A stretch of DNA of 64,000 nucleotides, taken from positions 806,001 to 870,000 of the forward strand of contig QAIB01000001.1 in the NCBI GenBank assembly GCA_030418545.1, read 5' to 3'. The stretch is from Xenophilus aerolatus. GTDB lineage: Bacteria; Pseudomonadota; Gammaproteobacteria; Burkholderiales; Burkholderiaceae_C. The notes below the pieces were generated by a model. It searched no databases. It was not told where the DNA came from and saw nothing but the letters and a program-made list of their open reading frames with translations. Made by a program: the position numbers and the translations under genes. Positions within the stretch are counted from its first letter, which is position 1, and each line of letters starts with the position of its first letter. This document shows, one piece after another, positions 42,918 to 53,381 of the stretch.

Positions 42918-43823
42918 ATGAACAGAATCGGATTCATCGGCGCCTCGCTGCTCGTGCTGCTCGTGCTGGCCAGCTCCATGCTCTTCGTCGTCGACCAGCG
43001 CCAGTTCGGCGTGGTCTACGCCCTGGGCCAGATCAAGGAAGTCATCACCGAGCCGGGCCTGAAGTTCAAGCTGCCGCCCCCGTTCCAGAACGTGTCGTAC
43101 ATCGACAAGCGGCTGCTGACGCTCTCCAGCCTGGACACCGAGCCCATGCTCACGGCCGAGAAGCAGCGCGTGGTCATCGACTGGTACGTGCGCTGGCGCA
43201 TCGTCGACCCGCAGGCCTACATCCGCAACGTGGGCCTGGACGAGAACGCCGGTGCGGTGCAGCTCAACCGCGTGGTGCGCAACGCTTTCCAGGAGAACAT
43301 CAACAAGCGCACCGTGCGCGAGCTGATCTCCACCCGCCGCGACGACGTGATGAACGACGTCAAGCGTGAAGTCCTCTCGGTCGTGAAGGGCGGCAACCCG
43401 TGGGGCGTCGACATCGTCGACGTGCGCGTGACGCGCATCGACTACGTCGAGGCCATCACCGAATCGGTCTACCGCCGCATGGAGGCCGAGCGCAAGCGCG
43501 TGGCCAACGAGCTGCGCTCCACCGGCCAGGCCGAGGGCGAGAAGATCCGCGCCGATGCCGACCGCCAGCGCGAGGTCACGGTGGCCAACGCCTACCGCGA
43601 CGCACAGAAGATCAAGGGCGAGGGCGACGCCCAGGCCGCCGCCGCGTATGCCGATGCCTTCGGCAAGGACGCGCAATTCGCGCAGTTCTACCGCAGCCTC
43701 GAGGCCTACAAGCAGAGCTTCAACAAGAAGAGCGACGTGCTGGTGCTCGACCCTTCGCAGTCGGACTTCTTCCGCGCGATGCAGGGGTCCGGCGCAGCCG
43801 GCAGCCAGCCGCCGCGGCGCTGA
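42918..43823 (+). CDS. hflC: FtsH protease regulator HflC (SPFH domain)
   Basis: A 301-residue partner of HflK. One N-terminal transmembrane helix (SLLVLLVLASSMLFVV) precedes the SPFH domain (DQRQFGVVYALGQIKEVITEPGLKF). The coiled-coil section (ERKRVANELRSTGQAEGEKIRADADRQREV) is typical. GGGAGACCACAACC before the ATG contains the ribosome-binding site. Confidence 0.96.
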   Translation: MNRIGFIGASLLVLLVLASSMLFVVDQRQFGVVYALGQIKEVITEPGLKFKLPPPFQNVSYIDKRLLTLSSLDTEPMLTAEKQRVVIDWYVRWRIVDPQAYIRNVGLDENAGAVQLNRVVRNAFQENINKRTVRELISTRRDDVMNDVKREVLSVVKGGNPWGVDIVDVRVTRIDYVEAITESVYRRMEAERKRVANELRSTGQAEGEKIRADADRQREVTVANAYRDAQKIKGEGDAQAAAAYADAFGKDAQFAQFYRSLEAYKQSFNKKSDVLVLDPSQSDFFRAMQGSGAAGSQPPRR

Positions 43824-43844
43824 GTCGCGGCGCTGGGTCCGGCC

Positions 43845-44033
43845 GTGAGCAGCGATGCCTTCTGGAGCGCCGTGGCGCTCGTCCTGGTGATCGAGGGCAT
43901 CCTGCCCTTCGTGTCGCCCGGCGGGTGGCGGCGCGGCTTCAGCCAGCTCATGCAGCTGCGCGACGGTCAGCTGCGCTTCTTCGGGCTGTGCAGCATCGTC
44001 GCCGGGCTGGTCCTGCTCTGGCTCGCCAGCTGA
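43845..44033 (+). CDS. DUF2065 family small membrane protein
   Basis: A 62-residue protein with two predicted transmembrane helices (FWSAVALVLVIEGILPFV and GLCSIVAGLVLLWLAS) and a short basic loop, the pattern of DUF2065 (E. coli YjeT). YjeT also lies between hflC and purA in E. coli, which supports the call. Start is a GTG 21 bp after hflC. Function is unknown. Confidence 0.88.
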   Translation: MSSDAFWSAVALVLVIEGILPFVSPGGWRRGFSQLMQLRDGQLRFFGLCSIVAGLVLLWLAS

Positions 44034-44078
44034 TCGGCGCCCTGGCCGTGTGAAGGGGCTGCGGTCACCCGCGCCCGT

Positions 44079-44084
44079 TAGAAT
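44079..44084 (+). promoter_or_regulatory. Candidate -10 box (TAGAAT) for hisZ-purA
   Basis: CGTTAGAATCC lies 33 bp before the hisZ ATG in the 78-bp gap after the DUF2065 gene. No clear -35. Confidence 0.4.
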
Positions 44085-44111
44085 CCGTTTTTAACCACGG
44101 CCCCGTTTCCC

Positions 44112-46620
<2,509 letters not shown>

Positions 46621-46622
46621 AT

Positions 46623-46748
46623 GCGGACATCCGTACGCGAAGGGCGCGAAGATTGCGCGAAGGTCGCGAAAGAACAGCCGAAATTTTTATTCCTGATTTC
46701 TTCGCGTCCTTCGCGCAACTTTCGCGCCCTTCGCGTACGGAGGTCCGG
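46623..46748. repeat. Large near-perfect palindrome after purA built of CGCGAAGG units
   Basis: Left arm 46623-46674 and right arm 46698-46748 are inverted copies with about five mismatches over ~51 bp, enclosing a 23-base AT-rich loop. Each arm is internally made of repeated GCGAAGG-type units. It can fold into one long hairpin in RNA or a cruciform. It lies 3 bp after the purA stop, with no U-run, and is transcribed as part of any purA-phosphoribosyltransferase mRNA. Confidence 0.85.
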
Positions 46749-46762
46749 TTTTTGAAGTCAGA

Positions 46763-46814
46763 TCGGCCTGAAACGCCCACCCCACCTGCGCCACCAGCTA
46801 TCAAATCAGGAGCA
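46763..46814 (+). repeat. Dispersed palindromic element, intergenic copy providing a Shine-Dalgarno
   Basis: CGGCCTGAAACGCCC, CCTGCG arm and AGCTAT core are recognisable. The downstream ATAGC half has drifted to CAGGAGCA, creating AGGAG (46808-46812) ten bases before the next ATG. Confidence 0.6.
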
Positions 46815-46822
46815 AACGCCCC

Positions 46823-47347
46823 ATGTTGACCGAAGACGGCAAGCACCTTTACGTGAGCTATGACGAGTACCACAACCTGATCGAGAAGCTCGCGATCAAG
46901 GTGCACCAGTCGGGCTGGGAGTTCGACAACATCCTGTGCCTGGCGCGCGGCGGCATGCGGCCGGGCGATGTGCTGTCGCGCATCTTCGACAAGCCGCTGG
47001 CCATCATGTCGACCAGCTCCTACCGCGCCGAGGCCGGCACGGTGCAGGGGCACCTCGACATCGCCCACTACATCACCACGCCCAAGGGCGAGATCGCGGG
47101 CAAGGTGCTGCTGGTCGACGACCTGGCCGACTCGGGCCACACGCTCAACGCCGTGGTCGAACTGCTCAAGACCAAGTACGCGCCCATCACCGAGCTGCGC
47201 AGCGCGGTGCTGTGGACCAAGGGCCTGTCGAACTTCACGCCCGACTATTCGGTGGAGTTCCTGCCGACCAACCCGTGGATCCACCAGCCCTTCGAGGGCT
47301 ACGACAACATGACGCCGGCGAAGCTGCTGGCGAAGTGGTCGGTCTGA
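46823..47347 (+). CDS. Phosphoribosyltransferase (purine-type)
   Basis: A 174-residue type I phosphoribosyltransferase. The PRPP-binding loop is VLLVDDLADSGHTL; LARGGMRPGDVLSR is the pyrophosphate-loop area. The protein most resembles Xpt/Hpt-like salvage enzymes, and the place next to purA fits purine salvage, but the base is not certain. The ribosome-binding AGGAG appears to come from a decayed palindromic element. A terminator follows at 47373. Confidence 0.85.
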   Translation: MLTEDGKHLYVSYDEYHNLIEKLAIKVHQSGWEFDNILCLARGGMRPGDVLSRIFDKPLAIMSTSSYRAEAGTVQGHLDIAHYITTPKGEIAGKVLLVDDLADSGHTLNAVVELLKTKYAPITELRSAVLWTKGLSNFTPDYSVEFLPTNPWIHQPFEGYDNMTPAKLLAKWSV

Positions 47348-47372
47348 AGCCACCTTTCGCCGACGATGAAGA

Positions 47373-47397
47373 AAGCCGCTCCTTCGAGCGGCTTTTT
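47373..47397 (+). terminator. Rho-independent terminator after the phosphoribosyltransferase gene
   Basis: Perfect 8-bp stem AAGCCGCT/AGCGGCTT (47373-47380 / 47387-47394), 6-base loop, T-run 47393-47397. It lies between convergent genes and may also stop the minus-strand transcript. Confidence 0.85.
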
Positions 47398-47422
47398 CTT
47401 GGCCCCCGGCGGCGCGGAGGGC

Positions 47423-48298
47423 TCAGGAGGTAGCTGCCTCCGCCAACCGTCGCACGACCGCGCACAGCGGACTCGCCGCGTCCTCGAAGCCATGGATGGC
47501 GCTCAGGTGATCGGCGCCCGGCTGCGGCATCAGCTCACCCGTGTTGCCTGCGGCGCGCCAGGCGTCGAGCATGCGCGTGGACTGCTGCTCGAAGGCCGGC
47601 TGCTCGCGCTCGCCCCAGGTCAGCACCACCGGTGTGCTGCAGCGGCGTACATGGTGTACGGGTGAGTTGCGCTGCACGATGCCGTCGTCCAGCTGGATGG
47701 CAGGCTGCAGATAGCTGTAGCGCAGCGGCGCGATGTCGTACAGGCCGCTGACCAGCACCGCGCCGGCGAAGGGATCGTCCGGCAGCCCGTACTGCGCCTG
47801 CCAGGGCGTGTTCAGCAGCATTGCGCCAAGGTGGCCGCCCGCCGAGTGGCCGCCGATCACCACGCGGCGCGGGTCGCCGCCGTGCTCGCCGATGTGGCGC
47901 AGCACCCAGGCGGCCGCGGCACGCACCTGGCGCGCGATCTCGTCGAGCGTGACGGCGGGGCACAGCGCGTAGTCGACCAGCACGGTGGTGAAGTTCATCG
48001 CATGCGGCCCGAAGGCCACCTGCGCGAAATCGCGCGCGGCGTTGGCTCGCCAGTAGCCCCCGTGAATGAAGAAGAAGACCGGCGCGCCGGGCCGCCGGGC
48101 GGGCACGATGTCGACGGTCTCGGCCAGCGTCGGGCCGTACGGCAGGTTCGCCCGGTAGGGGAGCTCGGCCTGCGCCTGCGCGCTGCGTTGTGTCTGGCGC
48201 CGCGCTGCGCCATCGACGTCCGCCACACGCAGGCGCGGGTTGTAGGCTTCGTCGATCGCCTGCAGGCTCTCGAAACCGTGGGGCAGGGGCAGAGGCAT
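47423..48298 (-). CDS. Alpha/beta hydrolase, esterase/kynurenine formamidase-like
   Basis: A 291-residue serine hydrolase of the hormone-sensitive-lipase group. The oxyanion motif HGGYWR precedes the nucleophile in GGHSAGGHLG; the His is in GADHLSAIHGF. HGGYW and the N-terminal YNPR segment resemble arylformamidases (KynB type 2) but also generic carboxylesterases. No kyn genes are adjacent. The ATG at 48298 starts a conserved-looking region; upstream frame lacks similarity. Divergent from metC. Confidence 0.8.
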   Translation of the reverse strand: MPLPLPHGFESLQAIDEAYNPRLRVADVDGAARRQTQRSAQAQAELPYRANLPYGPTLAETVDIVPARRPGAPVFFFIHGGYWRANAARDFAQVAFGPHAMNFTTVLVDYALCPAVTLDEIARQVRAAAAWVLRHIGEHGGDPRRVVIGGHSAGGHLGAMLLNTPWQAQYGLPDDPFAGAVLVSGLYDIAPLRYSYLQPAIQLDDGIVQRNSPVHHVRRCSTPVVLTWGEREQPAFEQQSTRMLDAWRAAGNTGELMPQPGADHLSAIHGFEDAASPLCAVVRRLAEAATS

Positions 48299-48367
48299 CC
48301 GTCCATTGTGCCGCGCCGCATCGCCGCAGCGGCCGAAGTCGCGCCGCATCCGGGCTAGGATGGCCGC

Positions 48368-49561
48368 ATGACCAAGCCTGCGACCGACCTGATCCACCAC
48401 CCCTACACGCCACCCGATACCTTCGATGCCCCACAGCCCGGCGTCTTCAAGGCGTCCACCGTCTTCTTCAAGGATGTGGCGGCGATGCGGGCACGGGACT
48501 GGCGAACCAAGGCCGGCTACACCTACGGCCTGCACGGCACGCCCACCACCTTCACGCTGGAGGAGCGCCTCGCCACGCTGGAAGGCGGTACCGAGTGCCT
48601 GCTGGTGCCCAGCGGCCTCGCCTCGATCGCGCTGACGGACTTCGCGCTGCTCAAGCGCGGCGACGAGGTGCTCATCCCCGACAACGCCTACGGCCCCAAC
48701 AAGGCGCTGGCCACCGGCGAGTTGGCCAGCTTCGGCATCACGCACCGGCTCTACGACGCGATGAATGCAGCCGACCTGGCCGCCAGGATCTCCGAGCGCA
48801 CCCGCCTCGTGTGGGTGGAGGCGCCCGGTTCGGTGACCATGGAGTTTCCCGACCTGCGTGCGCTGGTCGCCGCCTGCCGCGCGCGCGGCGTGCTGGTGGC
48901 CCTGGACAACACCTGGGGCGCAGGCCTCGCCTTCGATCCCTTCGACCTGGCCGGCAGCGGGGAGGGCGTGGACATCTCGGTGCATGCACTGACCAAGTAC
49001 CCGAGCGGCGGTGGCGACGTGCTGATGGGCAGCGTGGTCACGCGCGATGCGGCGCTGCACCTGAAGCTCAAGCTCACCCACATGCGCATGGGCTACGGCA
49101 TCGGCGTGAACGACGTCGAGACGGTGTTGCGCTCCCTGCCCAGCCTGCCGCTGCGCTACGCGGCGCACGATCGCGCGGCGCGCGAGCTGGCGAACTGGCT
49201 GGCGGAGCGCGAGGAGGTGGCGCAGGTGCTGCATCCGGCGCTGGAAGGCTCGCCGGGCCATGCGCACTGGAAGGCGCTGTGCGGCCCCGCCGACCTGGCC
49301 GCCGGCCTGTTCTCGATCGTCTTCGACGAGCGCTACGGCACCGAATCGGTCGACCGTTTCTGCGACAGCCTGCGGCTGTTCCGGCTGGGCTATTCCTGGG
49401 GCGGCCCGACCAGCCTCGTGGTGCCCTACGACATCGGCCTGATGCGCGACGCCTCGGTGGCGCGCTGGCCGCACAAGGGCACGCTGGTGCGCTTTTCCAT
49501 CGGGCTGGAGGATGTGGACGACCTGCGCGCCGACCTGGCGCAGGCGCTGGCGCGGCTCTGA
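48368..49561 (+). CDS. metC: Cystathionine beta-lyase
   Basis: A 397-residue PLP enzyme of the Cys/Met metabolism family that cleaves cystathionine to homocysteine, pyruvate and ammonia. The PLP-binding Lys is in HALTKYPSGGGDVLMG; YGLHGTPTTFTLEERLATLEGG and VALDNTWGAGLAFDPFDLG-type segments are conserved. The YGxxGTPT and NTWGAG forms fit MetC rather than MetB or MetY. The genes around it do not help define the pathway. Confidence 0.9.
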   Translation: MTKPATDLIHHPYTPPDTFDAPQPGVFKASTVFFKDVAAMRARDWRTKAGYTYGLHGTPTTFTLEERLATLEGGTECLLVPSGLASIALTDFALLKRGDEVLIPDNAYGPNKALATGELASFGITHRLYDAMNAADLAARISERTRLVWVEAPGSVTMEFPDLRALVAACRARGVLVALDNTWGAGLAFDPFDLAGSGEGVDISVHALTKYPSGGGDVLMGSVVTRDAALHLKLKLTHMRMGYGIGVNDVETVLRSLPSLPLRYAAHDRAARELANWLAEREEVAQVLHPALEGSPGHAHWKALCGPADLAAGLFSIVFDERYGTESVDRFCDSLRLFRLGYSWGGPTSLVVPYDIGLMRDASVARWPHKGTLVRFSIGLEDVDDLRADLAQALARL

Positions 49562-49657
49562 ACGCCGCGCCGCATCGCGTAGGCGGTGTCGGTTTTATCG
49601 CTTACATTGCACCGCAGGGCGGTCCCGACCCCGGGGCACATCGACACAGGAGCCAAA

Positions 49658-49849
49658 GTGGCCACACCCAACTACGGATACGAGAAGCGCCAGAAGGAGC
49701 TCGCCAAGAAGAAGAAGAAGGAAGACAAGCTGCGCGCCAAGGCCGAACGCAAGCTCAATCCGGGCAGCCCCGACGGTGCGGACGGTGATGCGGCTTCCCT
49801 CGAGCAGGACGCCCCCGCCACCCCGGGAACGCCGCCCCAGGACGATTGA
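49658..49849 (+). CDS. Small Lys-rich hypothetical protein
   Basis: A 63-residue protein. The first half is strongly basic (YEKRQKELAKKKKKEDKLRA), the second half acidic and rich in Asp, Ala and Pro. It starts with a GTG that has AGGAG five bases upstream, and has its own terminator downstream, so it is probably expressed. Basic N-termini of this kind are seen in small conserved betaproteobacterial proteins of unknown role. Confidence 0.7.
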   Translation: MATPNYGYEKRQKELAKKKKKEDKLRAKAERKLNPGSPDGADGDAASLEQDAPATPGTPPQDD

Positions 49850-49894
49850 GCGCCGCACGGCTGTCCACCCCGGGTACGGCCTGCAAAGACATGC

Positions 49895-49931
49895 AACCGC
49901 TGCTGGCCAGGCCGGCAGCGGTTCTTTTTTT
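49895..49931 (+). terminator. Rho-independent terminator after the small Lys-rich gene
   Basis: Stem AACCGCTGC/GCAGCGGTT (49895-49903 / 49915-49923) followed by C and seven T (49925-49931). Confidence 0.88.
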
Positions 49932-49958
49932 GGAGCGCCGTGAATCGTCCCGACGCGC

Positions 49959-50642
49959 TCAGCGGGCGCTCTGGATCAGCTTGCGCAGCTCGGGCCACAC
50001 GTTGTCCAGCATGCGCGGCTGCGCCACCGCCAGCGGGTGGATGCGGTCGGCCTGGAACAGGTTCGCCGAGTCGGGCGCGTCCGCCACGTTCTTGAGCAGG
50101 AAGGGCACCAGCGCCGATTTCGTGGCCGCCGCCACCTTCGGGAACACCTCGCCGAAGCGGCGCGTGTAGTCGGTGCCGTAGTTGGGCGGCACCTGGATGC
50201 CCACCAGCAGCACCTTGGCGCCCGCGGCCTGCGAGGCCCTGGCCATCTGCGTCAGGTTGTCCTCGGTGCTGGGCAGCGGCAGGCCGCGCAGCGCATCGTT
50301 GGCGCCCAGTTCGAGCACCACGATGTCGGGCTTGTGCTGCGCCAGCAGGCCCGGCAGCCGGGCGCGGCCGCCCGAGGTGGTGTCGCCGCTGATGCTGGCG
50401 TTGACCACGCCGGCCGTCACCTTCTGCTCGGCCAGGCGCTTCTGCAGCAGCGGCACCCAGCCGTCGCCGCGCTTGAGGCCGTATTCGGCCGACAACGAGT
50501 CGCCCACCACCAGGACCAGCGGCCGCGCCGGTGCGGGCGCCGCCGGGGCCTGCGCCCAGGCGGAAGACCCCACGGCGGCGGCCGCCACCGCGGCAAGCGC
50601 GCTGCGCAGGCTAAAGTCACGTCGATTCATCCAGCCGATCAC
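49959..50642 (-). CDS. tesA: Arylesterase / lysophospholipase TesA-like (GDSL family, exported)
   Basis: A 227-residue SGNH hydrolase. Block I is GDSLSAEYGL, block II has the Gly in ISGDTTSGG, block III is ELGANDALRG, and block V has the Asp-x-x-His in RIHPLAVAQP. The N-terminus NRRDFSLRSALAAVAAAAVG resembles a Tat or Sec signal. GTG at 50642 has AAAGG six bases upstream; an ATG at 50630 would give a slightly shorter form. It is head-to-head with an ABC ATPase gene, as tesA-ybbA in E. coli. Confidence 0.9.
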   Translation of the reverse strand: MIGWMNRRDFSLRSALAAVAAAAVGSSAWAQAPAAPAPARPLVLVVGDSLSAEYGLKRGDGWVPLLQKRLAEQKVTAGVVNASISGDTTSGGRARLPGLLAQHKPDIVVLELGANDALRGLPLPSTEDNLTQMARASQAAGAKVLLVGIQVPPNYGTDYTRRFGEVFPKVAAATKSALVPFLLKNVADAPDSANLFQADRIHPLAVAQPRMLDNVWPELRKLIQSAR

Positions 50643-50654
50643 TTGCATCCTTTC

Positions 50655-51431
50655 ATGTCTTCGAGCCCCGCTTCCGCATCGCCGATCGTCAGCGTCGAGC
50701 ATGTGTTCAAGTCCGTCACCGATTCGGCGGGCACGCTGGACATTCTGCGCGACATCGATTTCACCCTCGGCGCGCGGGAAACGGCCGCCATCGTCGGCGC
50801 CTCGGGCTCCGGCAAGAGCACGCTGCTGTCCATCGTGGCCGGCCTCGACGTCCCTTCGCGCGGCACCGTGCGCATCGCGGGCGACGACCTCTTCGCCATC
50901 GACGAGGACGAACGCGCCGCGCTGCGTGCCAGACAGATCGGTTTCGTGTTCCAGAGTTTCCAGCTGCTCGGCAATCTCACCGCGCTCGAGAACGTGATGC
51001 TGCCGCTGGAGCTGTCCGACCGCCCCGAGGTGCAGCGAACGGCGCGCAAGGCCGCCACCGAGATGCTGGGCCGCGTCGGCCTGGGCCAGCGCCTGTCGCA
51101 CTACCCCAAGGTGCTCTCGGGCGGCGAGCAGCAGCGCGTCGCGCTGGCGCGGGCCTTCGTCGTGCAGCCGCAGCTGCTGCTGGCCGACGAGCCCACCGGC
51201 AGCCTGGACTTCGCCACCGGCGAGCAGGTGATGCGGCTGATGTTCGACCTCAACCGCGAGCTGGGCACCACGCTCGTGCTGGTCACGCACGACCGCGGCA
51301 TCGCGGCCCAGTGCGAGCGGCGCATCACCATCGAGGCGGGCCGCGTGTCCAGCAACGAATCTTCCGAGCCGGATTGGCCTGAAGCCCCCGTGGACAGTGC
51401 GCAGGCAGCTATCAATTCCGTAGCACCCTGA
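50655..51431 (+). CDS. ABC transporter ATP-binding protein (YbbA/LolD-like)
   Basis: A 258-residue ABC ATPase. Walker A is [12 protein letters not shown]-loop FQSFQLL, signature [14 protein letters not shown], Walker [13 protein letters not shown] and H-loop VTHDRG. It belongs to the MacB/LolD/YbbA group, and its divergent position to tesA matches YbbA. The expected YbbP-type permease gene is absent downstream, so the membrane partner must be elsewhere. The last ~18 residues (after EPDW) are encoded by a copy of the dispersed element. Confidence 0.9.
   Translation: MSSSPASASPIVSVEHVFKSVTDSAGTLDILRDIDFTLGARETAAIVGASGSGKSTLLSIVAGLDVPSRGTVRIAGDDLFAIDEDERAALRARQIGFVFQSFQLLGNLTALENVMLPLELSDRPEVQRTARKAATEMLGRVGLGQRLSHYPKVLSGGEQQRVALARAFVVQPQLLLADEPTGSLDFATGEQVMRLMFDLNRELGTTLVLVTHDRGIAAQCERRITIEAGRVSSNESSEPDWPEAPVDSAQAAINSVAP
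51373..51425 (+). repeat. Dispersed palindromic element, copy at the 3' end of the ABC ATPase gene
   Basis: ATTGGCCTGAAGCCCCCGTG, GCGCAG arm and AGCTAT-N6-GTAGCA core. Read in the same frame as the rluB and bamB copies, giving the tail [14 protein letters not shown]. The stop codon follows two codons later. Confidence 0.7.
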
Positions 51432-51453
51432 GACGCGGAGCACCGCACACGCC

Positions 51454-51945
51454 ATGAACCGACCGCCCCCCGATGCCATCGCCGCCCTGGAACGCGGCAA
51501 CCTCATCGATGCCATCAAGCGCACGCGCGAGGCGACCGGCCTGGGCCTGAAGGAGTCGAAGGACCTGGTCGAGCGCTACGCGAACGGCGAGGCCGGCGTC
51601 GACACCCCCGAGGACGCAGACGAGTTCGAGCACCTGCTGCAAGGACATCCCACCCCCGCGTCGGCACTGCCCGCGGCCGCGCGCGCCGCGCTGCAGCGGG
51701 GGCAGGTGCTCGAGGCCATCAAGCTCACGCGCGAAGCCACCGGCCTGGGCCTGAAGGAGGCCAAGGACCTGGTCGACGCGGCGCGCGCCGCGGACGGGTC
51801 GGTGCCCGGCCTCGCCGCCGCCGGTGCCACCTTCGACCCGATGCACGAGCCGGGTCGCGTGCGAGGTGGCGGCGCCAGGGTCGCGCTGCTGGTGGTCGTG
51901 CTGCTGTGTGCCCTGCTGGCCCTGTGGGCGGTGTTCGCCCGGTGA
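51454..51945 (+). CDS. Membrane-anchored protein with two ribosomal L7/L12 C-terminal-type motifs
   Basis: A 163-residue protein. Two near-identical segments, [20 protein letters not shown] (about 21-40) and [20 protein letters not shown] (about 89-108), match the factor-binding helix-turn-helix of the ribosomal L7/L12 C-terminal domain. A hydrophobic C-terminal helix ([21 protein letters not shown]) would anchor it in the membrane with the motifs in the cytosol. Function unknown; the L7/L12 motif normally recruits translation GTPases, so a link to ribosomes at the membrane is conceivable but is inference. It follows the ABC ATPase gene by 22 bp. Confidence 0.75.
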   Translation: MNRPPPDAIAALERGNLIDAIKRTREATGLGLKESKDLVERYANGEAGVDTPEDADEFEHLLQGHPTPASALPAAARAALQRGQVLEAIKLTREATGLGLKEAKDLVDAARAADGSVPGLAAAGATFDPMHEPGRVRGGGARVALLVVVLLCALLALWAVFAR

Positions 51946-52061
51946 TGCTGGAGGCGGGAGACGCAGGCCGCATGCATCCGCGGCCCGCAGCGGTGGTCGT
52001 GGCCGTGATCGCCATCGGCTTGCTGTACGAACTGGCGCGCGGCTTTCTCCACCAGCGATGA
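51945..52061 (+). CDS. Possible 38-residue single-helix membrane protein
   Basis: The frame starts on an ATGA overlap with the preceding stop (51943-51945) and encodes one hydrophobic helix (AAVVVAVIAIGLLYELARGF) between a short N-terminus and a basic end. An internal ATG at 51972 is preceded by GCAGG at a short distance. No domain known. Coupling to the upstream membrane protein gene is the main support. Confidence 0.35.
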   Translation: MLEAGDAGRMHPRPAAVVVAVIAIGLLYELARGFLHQR

Positions 52062-52222
52062 TCGTTCCCGCCTGCTGGGCCGAAGGCCACCTCTAGCAGC
52101 GCGTCGCTGCAAGCGGTGCACACGCATCGACCGCTTCATCCGCCCGCACCACCGATGGCCCGAGACCGGCGCCTGCAGCCTACACGGGGTCGCCAGGCGC
52201 TGCCTCGATAATCGGCCGCGAT

Positions 52223-52981
52223 ATGGCTTCCTCCCCCAAAGTGATCTTCGGCTTCCACGCCGTCGGCGTGCGGCTCAAGACGGCACCGGCCTCGGTGATC
52301 GAGGTGCTCTTCGATGCCAGCCGGCGCGATGCGCGCATGAAGCAGTTCATCGCCCGCGCACAGGAGGCCGGCGTGCGCCTCATCGAGGCCGACGGCATCC
52401 GCCTGGCCAAGCTGGCCGGCAGCCACGGCCACCAGGGTGTGGCCGCGCGCGTGGAGGCCGTTGCGCAGACCCACTCCCTCGACGACCTGCTCGATGGCCT
52501 CGAGGCCGCGGGCACTGTGCCGCTGCTGCTGGTGCTCGACGGCGTGACCGACCCGCACAACCTCGGCGCCTGCCTGCGCGTGGCCGACGGCGCGGGTGCC
52601 CATGCCGTCATCGCGCCCAAGGACCACGCCGCCGGCATCAACGCCACGGTGGCGAAGGTGGCCAGCGGTGCGGCCGAGACGGTGCCGTATTTCATGGTCA
52701 CCAACCTCGCGCGCACCCTGAACGAGCTGAAGGAGCGCAACATCTGGTGCGTGGGCACCAGCGACGATGCGCCCGGCACGCTCTACCAGTGCGACTTCAG
52801 GCGGCCGCTGGCGCTGGTGCTCGGTGCCGAAGGGCAGGGCATGCGTCAGCTCACGCGCAAGACCTGCGACGAACTGGTCAGCATCCCCATGGCCGGCGCG
52901 GTCGAGAGCCTGAACGTCTCCGTCGCCAGCGGCGTGTGCCTGTACGAAGCCCTGCGGCAGCGCCAGCCCATCCCGGCCTGA
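52223..52981 (+). CDS. rlmB: 23S rRNA 2'-O-methyltransferase RlmB (Gm2251)
   Basis: A 252-residue SpoU-class knotted methyltransferase. An N-terminal L30e-like substrate domain is followed by VLDGVTDPHNLGACLRVAD (motif 1), LVLGAEGQGMRQLTR (motif 2) and IPMAGAVESLNVSVASGV (motif 3), the SAM-binding trefoil knot. The 160 bp before it holds only the tail of the possible small gene and no clear promoter. Confidence 0.95.
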   Translation: MASSPKVIFGFHAVGVRLKTAPASVIEVLFDASRRDARMKQFIARAQEAGVRLIEADGIRLAKLAGSHGHQGVAARVEAVAQTHSLDDLLDGLEAAGTVPLLLVLDGVTDPHNLGACLRVADGAGAHAVIAPKDHAAGINATVAKVASGAAETVPYFMVTNLARTLNELKERNIWCVGTSDDAPGTLYQCDFRRPLALVLGAEGQGMRQLTRKTCDELVSIPMAGAVESLNVSVASGVCLYEALRQRQPIPA

Positions 52982-53039
52982 GCGTCACATCGACGCACTA
53001 ACATCCCAACCACATCCAGCAGCGGGAGCATAGAGAACC

Positions 53040-53360
53040 ATGGAGCACGATCCCATCGACGGCCTGAAGATCACCGACAAGCTGGTCTTCGATCTGCAAC
53101 TGGCGCTGTACCTCGACCTCGTCGCCGTGCTCGAGCGCGCGGGAGCCGTGAGCTACCGGCAGATGGCCGCGCGCGTGCTCAACCTCAGCCTGATCGCGCA
53201 GAACGACGGCGACCAGCCGCTGGCCAACGTGCTCGAAGGCATCGCCGGCGGCTTCGCCAGCCAGGAGAACGGCCTGTCGCTCGGCGTGCTCAAGGCGGCG
53301 AGCGAGCTGCGCAACGACGAGGCGTTGGGCGACATTCCTTCGCGGCCCGAAGGGCTCTGA
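53040..53360 (+). CDS. Conserved-looking hypothetical protein
   Basis: A 106-residue soluble, mostly helical protein with no domain I recognise. The N-terminal DPIDGLKITDKLVFDLQLALYLDLVAVLERAG and a later QENGLSLGVLKAASELRNDEAL look structured. GGGAG upstream of the ATG supports translation. It follows rlmB by 58 bp and may be cotranscribed. Confidence 0.65.
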   Translation: MEHDPIDGLKITDKLVFDLQLALYLDLVAVLERAGAVSYRQMAARVLNLSLIAQNDGDQPLANVLEGIAGGFASQENGLSLGVLKAASELRNDEALGDIPSRPEGL

Positions 53361-53381
53361 GCCGCTTGCGCGGCCCTGCCG

